A stretch of DNA of 64,000 nt, from assembly GCF_027571405.1 (NCBI RefSeq), contig NZ_CP092968.1, forward strand, positions 2,502,001 to 2,566,000, given 5' to 3'. Position 1 is the stretch's first letter; each line of letters starts with the position of its first letter. Positions 26,650 to 35,700 of the stretch are shown in pieces. The DNA is from Methylocystis parvus OBBP. Lineage in GTDB: Bacteria; Pseudomonadota; Alphaproteobacteria; Rhizobiales; Beijerinckiaceae. The notes under the pieces are model-generated. The model made no database searches. It had not been told where the DNA came from and saw only the letters and a list, made by a program, of their open reading frames with translations. The translations under genes and the position numbers were made by a program.

Positions 26650-27168
26650 TCACCCAATTCTGCGGGGCTTCAGCGCCTGTTCGCCGAGGCGGATCAGGGC
26701 GGCGCGCAGGCTCTCTTCGGCGACTCCTTGCGTGGCGGCTTCGGCGCGAGCGCGGGAGGCGGGGTCGGCGAGGGCGGGGCGGGGGGGACGTCTCTTTTCC
26801 GCGCGCGGCGCGAGCGCCTGCTGGCGCAGGGTCACGCGGACGACGCAGCGCCAGCCGAGATGGGCGTTGACCCTGTCGACGATCGCGGGGGCCATGTGCT
26901 GGATCTCGAGGCCGAAGCCGGGTTCGACCCGCAGCACGAGCGTCGCCGGCTCCTGCGGCCTGTCGGGCGCGGGCTTGCGGGCGCGAGCGGGCCATTGCAG
27001 GCGCTCCGGCGCGCAAATGTCGGCGACGCGCGCGCCGACGATCTCACGCCATTGCAGGAGCAGCGACGCCTCGCCGAAGCCTTGCCTGGCGACGAGCGGG
27101 TCGAGCTCGCGCAGCACATAGTCGACGAGCGGCCGGGCGAAGACGCCTTTACGCGGCGCGGCGCTCAT
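26650..27168 (-). CDS. DUF721 (DciA-like) protein
   Basis: 172 residues from the ATG at 27168. The DUF721 core is seen in the first 100 residues: LVDYVLRELDPLVARQGFGEASLLLQWREIVGARVA, then ATLVLRVEPGFGLEIQHMAPAIVDRVNAHLGW (each motif spread over its region). The C-terminal part is basic and low-complexity. Some DUF721 proteins (DciA) load the replicative helicase; the alphaproteobacterial version is not well studied. It diverges from mutY across 55 bases, a common alphaproteobacterial pairing. Confidence 0.85.
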   Translation of the reverse strand: MSAAPRKGVFARPLVDYVLRELDPLVARQGFGEASLLLQWREIVGARVADICAPERLQWPARARKPAPDRPQEPATLVLRVEPGFGLEIQHMAPAIVDRVNAHLGWRCVVRVTLRQQALAPRAEKRRPPRPALADPASRARAEAATQGVAEESLRAALIRLGEQALKPRRIG

Positions 27169-27223
27169 GGGGCCCCTTTCCTGCTCTTGCCCGGGAGCGG
27201 GCGCGCCCCCTAAATCGAGGCCG

Positions 27224-28285
27224 ATGATAGAGCCAATGCGACAGAGACAAAAGCTCGCCCCGGCGCTTCTGCGCTGGTACGATTCGCATCGCCGCGACCT
27301 GCCCTGGCGCGCGCCGCCGGGCGCGCGCGTCGATCCATACGCCGTCTGGCTTTCCGAGATCATGCTGCAGCAGACGACCGTGGCGACGGTGAAGGGCTAT
27401 TTCGAGCGGTTCCTGACGCGTTGGCCGACGGTCGAGGCGCTCGCCGCCGCGCCGCTGGAGGAGGCGCTCGCCGCCTGGGCCGGGCTCGGCTATTACGCTC
27501 GCGCCCGCAATCTCCACGCCTGCGCCGGCGCGGTCGCGCGCGACCATGGCGGGCGCTTTCCCTCGACCGAGGCGGCGCTGCTGGCGTTGCCGGGCGTCGG
27601 CCCCTATACGGCCGCGGCCGTCGCCGCCATCGCCTTCGATCAGCCTTGCGCCGCCGTGGACGGCAATGTCGAGCGCGTCGTGACCCGCCTCTACGCCATC
27701 GGGACGCCCGCGCGCCGGGCGAAGCCGCTCATTCGGGAGAAGGTCGAGGCCATGATGCCCGCCGCCCGCGCCGGAGATTTCGCGCAGGCGCTGATGGATC
27801 TCGGCGCGACGGTCTGCACGCCGCGCGCGCCCGGTTGCGGCGCCTGCCCGTGGTCGGCGGATTGCGCGGCTCGCGCCGCCGGGACGCAGGAGGCCTATCC
27901 CGTCAAGGAGAAGAAGGCCGAAAAGCCGAAGCGGCGTGGGGGCATCTTCATTCTCGAACGCGGCGAGGAGACGCTGCTGAGCCGCCGCCCGGAAAAAGGG
28001 CTCTTCGGCGGCATGAGCGCCTTCCCTTCCACGCCCTTCACACGCGACGTCGCGCCAGACGAGCAGCTCGCTTTCGCGCCCTGCGCCGCCGACTGGCGCG
28101 CTCTGCCCGAGCCCGTGTCGCATGTCTTCACTCATTTTGCGCTGACGGCCACGGTTTTCACGGCGCGCACGAAGAGCCCGAAAGCGCCGGGCGCGAATTG
28201 CCGCTGGGCGTCGCGGGCCAATCTGGATAGAGAAGGCCTGCCCACGCTCATGCGCAAGGCCGCCTTGCTGGCTGGGCTGATCTGA
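27224..28285 (+). CDS. mutY: A/G-specific adenine glycosylase MutY
   Basis: 353 residues from the ATG at 27224 (27236 is an alternative). Catalytic Glu in SEIMLQQTTV, helix-hairpin-helix LPGVGPYTAAAV, catalytic Asp in AVDGNVERV, and four cysteines of the 4Fe-4S loop in CTPRAPGCGACPWSADC. The C-terminal NUDIX-like domain that reads 8-oxoG begins GGIFILERGEETLLSRRP and has the SHVFTHF motif. It removes adenine opposite 8-oxoguanine. Confidence 0.95.
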   Translation: MIEPMRQRQKLAPALLRWYDSHRRDLPWRAPPGARVDPYAVWLSEIMLQQTTVATVKGYFERFLTRWPTVEALAAAPLEEALAAWAGLGYYARARNLHACAGAVARDHGGRFPSTEAALLALPGVGPYTAAAVAAIAFDQPCAAVDGNVERVVTRLYAIGTPARRAKPLIREKVEAMMPAARAGDFAQALMDLGATVCTPRAPGCGACPWSADCAARAAGTQEAYPVKEKKAEKPKRRGGIFILERGEETLLSRRPEKGLFGGMSAFPSTPFTRDVAPDEQLAFAPCAADWRALPEPVSHVFTHFALTATVFTARTKSPKAPGANCRWASRANLDREGLPTLMRKAALLAGLI

Positions 28286-28306
28286 GAAAAGGCGGAGAGG
28301 GCGACC

Positions 28307-28567
28307 ATGGCGCGGGCGAAGATCAAGGTCGAGATGACGGAGGGCGCGATCCGCGTCCATCAGGACGGGCGCACGCTGACGATCCACGCCGAGGCGCCGG
28401 ATGCGGAGTCGGGCGAGGAGACGGATTTCGTCGTGCGTCTCGACGAGATCGACGTCTGGGACGCGCCGGACCAGGACAAAGAAATCGACATAGACGATCT
28501 GCAGCGCATTCTCGACGCGGTGGAGAAGGAATTGGCGAAGCATGGGCTGACGGTGGATTTCGATTGA
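28307..28567 (+). CDS. Small acidic protein, unknown function
   Basis: 86 residues, very acidic in its second half (DVWDAPDQDKEIDIDDLQRIL). A beta-rich start (IKVEMTEGAIRVHQDGRTLTIHAEA) is followed by a helix (ILDAVEKELAKHG). It starts 21 bases after mutY in the same direction, so they may be co-transcribed. The first part vaguely recalls Imm74-type immunity proteins but I do not assign it. Codon use matches the chromosome side. Confidence 0.6.
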   Translation: MARAKIKVEMTEGAIRVHQDGRTLTIHAEAPDAESGEETDFVVRLDEIDVWDAPDQDKEIDIDDLQRILDAVEKELAKHGLTVDFD

Positions 28568-28814
28568 GCGCGGCGGATTCAGGCTGTCGACATCCGCGTA
28601 GCGGCGCCCCTCCCATGCGCACCGTCACTGCTGTCGCGCATGGTCACGCCGAAGGGTTGAAATTGGCGATTTCTAATGTCGCAAAGGCAGGGGCCGACGC
28701 CCATTCTAGCAAGGGGTCAGCAAGAATGGGGAGGAATGTCGCCCGATAGCGAAACGCGGGACGTCCTTGAGCTCCTGTAAACTATTGATTTATCGTAGCG
28801 TAGAATGGGGGAGA

Positions 28815-28865
28815 TGGTGCCAGCGGCGGAATCGAACCACCGACACTGCGATTTTCAGTCGCGAC
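28815..28865 (-). repeat. 3' fragment of a tRNA-Phe gene; likely element attachment site
   Basis: Read on the minus strand, the segment gives an anticodon arm with loop CTGAAAA (anticodon GAA), then GTGTC, a T-arm GGTGG-TTCGATT-CCGCC and an acceptor end GCTGGC-A-CCA. No D-arm or 5' acceptor half precedes it; the upstream DNA is unrelated and AT-rich. The acceptor 3' strand is one base short of seven. This is what integration at the 3' end of tRNA-Phe leaves at the far end of an element. Gene style changes here from chromosomal to accessory, and trb genes follow from 55 kb. Confidence 0.75.
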
Positions 28866-29120
28866 TCAATTGTAATTATCACACTGTATTCAAATGGTAT
28901 TTATAGACACAAAAAAACTCAGCAAGGCGTCAGCAAGGGCACCGCATTTGTGGCCTCGATTATTGGTCCGTCTCGGCGAGAGAGGATTGCGCAGTGACCA
29001 CCTGAGGCGCCCTTGGTGCGAGTGCACGGTCGACGAGAAACCACCCTCTGCAGAATTGCAGTTTTTCCCGCCCTTGCGCCTGGCTTCCGCGGCCAGCTCA
29101 GGATTCCTCGAGAAGCTACG
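28866..29120. other. Gene-free AT-richer start of the accessory region
   Basis: 255 bases directly inside the tRNA-Phe fragment, noticeably AT-richer at first (28866-28925). I see no gene, terminator or clear promoter in it. The 247 bases before the fragment (28568-28814) are also without a recognisable gene. Confidence 0.5.
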
Positions 29121-30053
29121 CTATTCGTTAGGAGCGCTTTGCGCGCCCATGCACGCGAACTCGCGCTGCTTCTCAGGTCGATTCCCCATACGGGGAGCGG
29201 CTTCTGACGTGACGAGGACCTGGACCGACATTCCGAGAAATGAATCAGCGCTCCCGATGAAGCTTCCAGCAATAGGCATCGCCTGCCGAATGTTACGCGC
29301 GACGGCCACGGGGATTAGATTTAAGCCTCCGACCCCACGATTAGTGGGATCGAAAGTGATCCAGCCCGCGCCAGGCACATAAACTTCCGCCCAAGCATGG
29401 GTAGACCCTTCGCCGCTAGATCCTTCGGGATTGTAGCGATAGCCTGAAACGATCCGTGCTCCGAAACCAAGGCTACGCGCTGCTTCAACAAAGAGGACGG
29501 CGAAATCCCGGCAAGATCCCCAACCGCGGTCCAGAGTTTCGGTCGGCGACTGGGTCCCCTCTTCATCCCGGCTCTGATAATTGATCCACGCTGAAACGCC
29601 CGCGCTTAGGTCTTTGAGCAAGGAAAGAGTGTCCGTTCGATCACCCCTAACGAAAGCACGAGCCCAATCCCTTAGCCGCCCGGACGGATCTGGATACTGT
29701 TGAATCGTCAGGGCGCCGAGGTCGGCCCATTCATCGTCAGAGTAGAGGAATGGAAAGAAAATGGCGGTGGCGGCAATCTCGAAAACCGGCCAAGCGGCGG
29801 CATTAAGTTCGATTTCCACGAAGCTGTCGATGCAAAGCCCCTCCGCTGCAGCGCCAAAATTAGCGATCGCGACAGCATTGCCAAAGACATCCTGCGTCCA
29901 AGTCACCGCCGCGTCGGGAGCCGCGGTCACGTCGATGGAAATGAGGCGAAGGTCAAGGCTCTCACGCGGCCGAAGCATCAAGCGGTGCGGACCCAAATTT
30001 ACGGATTGATTGTAGCGATAGATTGTTTGGTGATGAATTTTGAGCGTGACCAA
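29121..30053 (-). CDS. Transglutaminase-like cysteine protease-fold protein
   Basis: 310 residues. I place the start at the TTG at 30053, because AAGGAGG lies six bases upstream and the protein then opens with the family's usual N-terminal strand, LKIHHQTIYRYNQSV. The bacterial transglutaminase N-domain is at about 3-85 (GPHRLMLRPRES). The catalytic core follows with Cys in GWGSCRDFAVLFVEAAR, His in THAWAEVYVPG and Asp in WITFDPTN. Such proteins may cross-link or cleave peptides; substrates are mostly unknown. First gene of the cargo. Motif copy at 30323-30336 lies upstream on the same strand. Confidence 0.88.
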   Translation of the reverse strand: MVTLKIHHQTIYRYNQSVNLGPHRLMLRPRESLDLRLISIDVTAAPDAAVTWTQDVFGNAVAIANFGAAAEGLCIDSFVEIELNAAAWPVFEIAATAIFFPFLYSDDEWADLGALTIQQYPDPSGRLRDWARAFVRGDRTDTLSLLKDLSAGVSAWINYQSRDEEGTQSPTETLDRGWGSCRDFAVLFVEAARSLGFGARIVSGYRYNPEGSSGEGSTHAWAEVYVPGAGWITFDPTNRGVGGLNLIPVAVARNIRQAMPIAGSFIGSADSFLGMSVQVLVTSEAAPRMGNRPEKQREFACMGAQSAPNE

Positions 30054-30322
30054 CGCGTGCCTCCTTGCCCGGAGATTGAACCCAGTTAGACACGAAACCA
30101 AATCTCCATCTTGTAAAGGAGAATCGACTTTCGAACCGAGAGGCATGCAAGGTGGAAGGATATCACGCCATGTAAATGCATGCGCGTAAACTCTCCTCCT
30201 GCGACTTTGTGTCATGATGACTACGACGGGAATCCTGATTGTCGCAGATGTTCTGCGCGCAACGCACCCGCCGATTTGCAATTGACGTCCAGACCATATC
30301 CGGCCTGAGCGATTGTCGGATA

Positions 30323-30336
30323 GGTTCGGAAATTAC
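30323..30336 (-). repeat. Cargo motif copy 1
   Basis: GTAATTTCCGAACC on the minus strand, inside the loop and arms of the hairpin at 30318-30342 and 270 bases upstream of the transglutaminase start, same strand. Confidence 0.5.
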
Positions 30337-30566
30337 CTATCCGGGACGTCGAGCGCCGACTCGGCCAGAAGGGTAGAAGCATGGGGCTTGAACGAAGCGT
30401 CCATCGACCGCCTGAACGGTGGCTGCCTGGTCTTCACAGTGAGCCCGATCGAGCCTTCTGTCTTTCATGAGTCGGATAGCGCGACACAACGAGCGCCGGC
30501 ATGACGATGTTCTTTGACGTGCGGACGATAGGCATTGTCACGCGTAGCCAAAGCAGCATACTCGTG

Positions 30567-30586
30567 CTGAGTAATTTCCGAGCCTG
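30567..30586 (+). repeat. Cargo motif copy 2
   Basis: CTGAGTAATTTCCGAGCCTG, beginning 109 bases before the PRC-barrel gene start on the same strand. It matches the copy at 37211 in 18 of 20 bases. Confidence 0.6.
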
Positions 30587-30675
30587 CCGAAAACTATAAC
30601 CGACTGATACGTTCGCAAGTCATCGCAACAGTCGTAAAGAGTCGGATCGCGATGCGACACAAATGGAGTTATAGA

Positions 30676-31113
30676 ATGTCAAAGTCCCTTATTCTCATCG
30701 CTTCGGCAATGACAATTGCGGCCAGTCTTGCTCTCGCCGAAGCCCCTACGAAAATGACGATGGCGCCGGCGTCGACGACGACCACTGAATTTCTCTCGAC
30801 GATCCCCAGCAACGCGCTGCTCGTTTCCAACATCTATGACCGGAACGTCTATGATGCCGGGGAGAACAAGCTCGGCGAGATCAAGGATATCGTCATCGAT
30901 CGTTCCGGCACGATCGGCGCCGTGATCGTTTCGGTGGGCGGGTTTCTCGGCGTCGGCGACAAGGACGTGGCCGTCGCTTTTGAAGCGGTCAACATCTCCC
31001 AGCGCAACAACAAGACCTGGCTATCGATGAACACGACGAAGGCCGCGCTCATGAGTGCGACAGGATTCAAGTTTGACAAGTCGCAGGGCTTGTGGACGCT
31101 CGGGCAGAAGTAG
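30676..31113 (+). CDS. Exported PRC-barrel domain protein
   Basis: 145 residues from the ATG at 30676. A signal peptide (SLILIASAMTIAASLALA) is followed by a Thr-rich linker and a PRC-barrel at about 55-125: NRNVYD-type start, KLGEIKDIVIDRSGTIGAVIVSVGGFLG, then KDVAVAFEAVNI. PRC-barrel proteins with signal peptides are common in alphaproteobacterial stress regulons; ligand unknown. Probably monocistronic, with a cargo-motif copy upstream. Confidence 0.88.
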   Translation: MSKSLILIASAMTIAASLALAEAPTKMTMAPASTTTTEFLSTIPSNALLVSNIYDRNVYDAGENKLGEIKDIVIDRSGTIGAVIVSVGGFLGVGDKDVAVAFEAVNISQRNNKTWLSMNTTKAALMSATGFKFDKSQGLWTLGQK

Positions 31114-31321
31114 CCTTGGGCTGCGTCCGCCGCCTTGCCTCCCCCAAGTCGCAAGATGGCGGACGTCTCCTGTCGATACAAAGCAGACCGCAGCGAGGAA
31201 ATCGGCGCCGTTTCGATCCTAAGGCGTCACGACGCGCCTGAAATCCTACAACCAGCGGAAAGCGGCCGGATGGCGTTGCCGACATAGGCTTTGTCGCGGA
31301 TATCAAACGGAGGGTGTCTGG

Positions 31322-31888
31322 ATGACGACGACGCATGGCTTTCTGCGGGACTATTCTCCGCCGGCGCAGCTTTTCCACTGGGGCTCCGCGCTGCTTGTCC
31401 TCTTCGCTTGGGCCTTGGGCTCGTTTGGCGACGATCTTCCCAAAGGCTCTATTCGCAATCTTGGCGAGTTCGTGCATGTGTCGGCCGGGCAACTCATTTT
31501 GATCCTACTTCTCGCGCGTCTCGCTTGGCGTGCGATCTCGCCGCCGCCGCCGCCGGAGACCACGCCTCTGGGAAAATGGGCGGATCGCGGCGGCGTCGCC
31601 ATGCACTATGTTCTTTACGCGCTGCTTGTGGCGGCGCCGGTCGCCGGCGTCGTGACCCTGTTCGCCAACGGAGAGAGCCTGCCGCTATTTGGTCTGGGCG
31701 AAATCCCGTCGCCCTGGCTCAAGGACAAGGCCTTCGCGCATGACGTGAAGGAAATACACGAGACGTTGGCGAATGCGTTGATCATACTGGCGCTCGCACA
31801 CGCCGGGGCAGCTCTTGCGCATCACTTTTATTTTCACGACAGAACCCTGAAGCGGATGTTGCCCAATATCTTCGATGCGAATGTGTGA
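31322..31888 (+). CDS. Cytochrome b561 family protein
   Basis: 188 residues with four membrane helices and the expected haem histidines: H19 in QLFHWGSALL, H47 in EFVHVSAGQLIL, H95 in VAMHYVLYALLV, and H140/H158 in EIHETLANALIILALAHAGAAL. The family passes electrons between quinol or other donors and periplasmic acceptors such as superoxide. Followed closely by the VIT-type gene (33 bases), so probably one operon. Confidence 0.9.
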   Translation: MTTTHGFLRDYSPPAQLFHWGSALLVLFAWALGSFGDDLPKGSIRNLGEFVHVSAGQLILILLLARLAWRAISPPPPPETTPLGKWADRGGVAMHYVLYALLVAAPVAGVVTLFANGESLPLFGLGEIPSPWLKDKAFAHDVKEIHETLANALIILALAHAGAALAHHFYFHDRTLKRMLPNIFDANV

Positions 31889-31920
31889 AATCGCCAAAAC
31901 AGCCGCCGAGAGAATTGTCG

Positions 31921-32622
31921 ATGACGCGACTCCGCATACACGATGAACGCCACCTCATCTCCCGCATCGGATGGCTGAGAGCGGCGGTTCTGGGCGCCAA
32001 TGACGGCATCGTCTCGACCGCAAGCCTCATTTTGGGCGTCGCGGCGGCGTCCTCTCCACAGAAGGATATCTTGATCGCCGGCGTCGCGGGCCTCGTGGCG
32101 GGCGCGATGTCCATGGCTGCCGGAGAATATGTGTCGGTGAGTTCGCAGGCCGATACCGAGCGGGCAGACTTTGCGCGCGAGAAAGAGGAGTTGAGCAATA
32201 ATAGGGGGCCTGAACTGGAAGAGCTCGCGCAGATTTATATTGCGCGCGGGATTGACCCCGAACTTTCCCGAGAGGTCGCTGAGCAACTGATGGCGAAGGA
32301 TTCACTGGCCGCTCACATGCGTGACGAGCTCGGCCTGTCCGATGTCAGCAAAGCCCGTCCGGTGCAAGCAGCCTTTGCTTCGGCAGCGGCTTTCGCGATC
32401 GGCGCCCTGATGCCGTTGCTCATGGTCGTCGTGTCGCCCGCTGACATGCTCGTCCCCATCGTTTCGGGAACGTCTCTCGGCTTTCTCGCGCTGCTCGGCG
32501 CGATCGGCGGGAAAGCAGGAGGGGCAGGCATTTTACGCGCCACTACGCGCGTGACGTTCTGGGGCGCCATCGCTATGGTCCTGACTGCCGGCGTAGGTAA
32601 CCTATTCGGCGCCGTCATTTAG
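31921..32622 (+). CDS. VIT1/CCC1-family iron/manganese transporter
   Basis: 233 residues from the ATG at 31921. The VIT signature opens the protein: LRAAVLGANDGIVSTASLILGV, then AGAMSMAAGEYVSVSSQADTE. A soluble helical insert (about 80-140) precedes three further membrane segments. Relatives move Fe2+ or Mn2+ out of the cytoplasm. With the b561 gene upstream this suggests metal and redox stress tolerance. Confidence 0.92.
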   Translation: MTRLRIHDERHLISRIGWLRAAVLGANDGIVSTASLILGVAAASSPQKDILIAGVAGLVAGAMSMAAGEYVSVSSQADTERADFAREKEELSNNRGPELEELAQIYIARGIDPELSREVAEQLMAKDSLAAHMRDELGLSDVSKARPVQAAFASAAAFAIGALMPLLMVVVSPADMLVPIVSGTSLGFLALLGAIGGKAGGAGILRATTRVTFWGAIAMVLTAGVGNLFGAVI

Positions 32623-32720
32623 GGGCATGCGCAGTCGCTGAAGAGGCGCCACTCGTTTAACATTGCATGGCAGGAGCGCTCGACATCCAAAGCATCCTAT
32701 CCAGAAGACGTCTGTGCAAA

Positions 32721-35700
32721 CTAACTTTTCGACGTCGCCGCAAGCGCCAGGCGAGCCAATGCCGGAAGAGATTTAGCGCCCATCCTCTTCATGATTGAAG
32801 CCCGATGATTCTCGACGGTGCGTTGGCTAATGCCGAGGTCAACGGCGATATTTTTGCTGGGGTGCCCGGCGAGAACCAAATCCATGATTTCGCGCTGTCG
32901 TGGCGTCAGCCCGGCCACGTGAGCCGCGGCGGCCTCATGCCACGCCGACAATTCATTCGCATCGTGCCCATGTTCAAGCGCGCGCGTGACGCAGGCAAGC
33001 AGATCGTCGCCGCTGATCGGCTTCTCGACGAAATCAAAGGCTCCGGCCTTCATTGCGTCGACGGCCATCGTCACGTCGGCCGCGCCGGTGATCATAATGA
33101 CCGACAAATGGCCTCCGCCGTCTTTTAGGCGTTGCAACAGGTCGAGCCCGTTCATTCCGGGAAGGTAGGCGTCCAGCAGAAGGCAGCCGCGTCGCTCCGG
33201 GCGATACTCTTCGAGGAAACGCTCACAGGATTCGAAATCCCTGACCTCCCATCCATTGTCCTCGAGCACGTCCCGCAGCGTCTCGCGAAGACGCGTGTCG
33301 TCGTCGACGACGAAAATGATGGGTCGTTCATCATCTGCACTTGCTTCGACCAGGCGCGGCGGGAGGGCAGGCGCCGGCTTGTCGAAAGAGGCGTCGGCGA
33401 GCAGTCGCCGAGTTTCCTGCACCAACTGGCCAGGGTCCACAGGCTTGGTGAGCTGAACGCAATCCTGACGCGCGATGGTTTTCAAAACATTCGTCGAGAT
33501 ATCGCCCGTCAGAATGATAATCGGGATCTGGCGCTGAAGTCTGGTTCGAACGCTTCCCGCGACTTCGAGCCCATTCATGCCGCCTGGAAGATTGTAGTCC
33601 GCAAGAATTAGATCAGGGAGAAAGCCGTCGCGCTCAACGGAGTCGAATGCACCAATTCCGTCCGAGGCCATCGATGTGCGATAACCTTCGTCTTCGAGGA
33701 GAAGCTTGAGGAGGCCTCCGACATCCGGATCATCTTCGATGATCAGCACAGCGCCTGTCGGGGGAGCCTCTTTGGCGGCGTCGACAATCTTGCCAAGGAT
33801 ATCCGATGCTGGAAGTGGCGCGCATTCACCTGTAGGGACTGTCACCTCGATCGCGAAGACAGAGCCCTTGCCAAGTTTGGAGGTGACGTGGATTGGATGA
33901 CTAAGGAGGCCAGCCAGGCGCTGCACGATGGATAGCCCCAAGCCGAGTCCTCGCGTTCGCTCACGTGCAGCGTTGTCGATCTGATGATATTCGTCAAAAA
34001 TGGCGAGCAATTCAGCGTCCGGAATGCCGATCCCCGTATCCCAGATCTCGATGCGCAGCATTCCGTCCCGCCGTCGGCAGCCGAGCAATATCTTCCCGTC
34101 TCGGGTGTATTTGAAGGCGTTGGAGAGCAGATTGCGAATCATCTGCTCCAGCAGCGCCGGATCACTGCGCACCAAGAGCCCGCAAGAGACCACCCGGAAG
34201 GAAAGTTGCTGTGTTTGTGCGTGATATGCGAACTCCGCCCGCAATCGATGGAGAAGGTCGTTGATCGGAAAGCAGACGATTTCCGGACGCACCTTGCCGG
34301 CCTCGATCTGGTTGATGTCGAGCAGCGCGTTCAGCATGCCGGACATTGAGTGTAGCGTTTCGTCGAAGCGCGCCACCAATTTCTTCGCCTTCTCTCCTTC
34401 GACGATCTTGGCCAAGAGGCCCTGAAGAAGCACGAGGGATTGTAGCGGCTGGCGCAGATCGTGACTCGCCGCGGCGAGAAAACGCGATTTCGCCAGATTG
34501 GCCTGTTGCGCCTGACGCTTTGCAGCCTCCAGTTCCTGCTGAGAATGATGCCGTTCGGTGACATCGGAAAAAGTGATGACGACGCCTTCGATGCGATCAT
34601 CCTGGGCGCGATACGGCATGATTCGGCGGCTATACCAGGCGCCGCTCTGCGCCTTGATCTCCCGTTCAATCGGCGCCCGCTCTTGCAGCACCAATCGGGC
34701 GTCGTCGAGAAGCGCGTCGTCCGCCGCCAAAGAGCGCAGATCCGCCAGCGGCCGCCCGACGTCGCCGGGAATGACGCTGAACAGCAGCTTGGTGGTCGGC
34801 GTGAAGAAGCGGATCTTGAGGTTGGCGTCGAGGAAAAGCGTCGCCACATCCGTGCTATAGAGAACGTTTTGGAGATCGTTCGACAGGATGCGCTGGCGCT
34901 CCAATGTCTCCTGGAGCTGCGCGTTGAGCGCCGTCAACTCCTCATTGAGCGATTGCAACTCCTCCTTGGAGGTTAGCAGCTCCTCATTCGTCGACTGCAA
35001 TTCTTCGTTGACGGACAACGCCTCTTCGTTTGTCGCCTTCTGCTCGTCATTGGACGTCTCCAAATTGTGAATGGCGCCTTGAAGCTCAAGCCTCGTGGCT
35101 TCGAGCTCCTGTTCCAGCTCGGCGACTTGTGCGCTTTGTCCTGGCGCAGATTGCCTGTCCTGTCTGCGTGCGGGCGTAGGCTGATCGATGAAGCAAACCA
35201 GCAGGAGCTCTTCTCCGTCGCTCTGAACCGGCTGCGCAGCGATATTGAATGAGAACGGCTCTCCGTTTTGCTTGAGCTCGCCGCCTGAGACGACGATGCG
35301 CCGCTTCTCCTGACGAGCTCGCTGAACCGCCGACCTCAGCTTGGTGCGCACACCCTCACGCACCATCGTCAACAGGTTCTGAACAGCATGCCCCGATGCG
35401 ACCTTCAGATAGGTATCCGTCGGGCCGAGATAATAGAGACATTCGTAATTGTGATTTATCAAGACGGCGGCTGGCGCGTAGGTGTCGAGGAGCAAACGCG
35501 TACAGAGATCGGCGAGGGCGGCCGGGCGCATCCTTTCGTGTTCCTTGTCGCGGCGTTTTGGGAGCGCGGCCTCATAATTCGGTCGTATCAGATTGATAAG
35601 CTCACCCGCTCTGGTTCGACCGATGCGTCGATAGATCCGATTGGCCTTGGAGATCGGCTCAAAGCGACCGTCTACGCTACCAATCGTCTCAGCGGCCCCA

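Larger units (their letters stand above)
30054..30675. promoter_or_regulatory. Divergent control region, transglutaminase / PRC-barrel
   Basis: 622 bases without a believable gene. It holds two copies of the cargo motif, one on each strand facing its nearest gene (30323-30336 minus, 30567-30586 plus), and a perfect hairpin GGATAGG-(11)-CCTATCC at 30318-30342 that encloses the first copy. Confidence 0.55.

Noticed and set aside
28815..28865. Functional tRNA-Phe gene
   Set aside because: No D-arm or 5' acceptor strand is present and one acceptor base is missing, so it is a fragment.
30313..30504. 63-codon frame between the transglutaminase and PRC-barrel genes
   Set aside because: Covers the hairpin and motif, composition looks non-coding.
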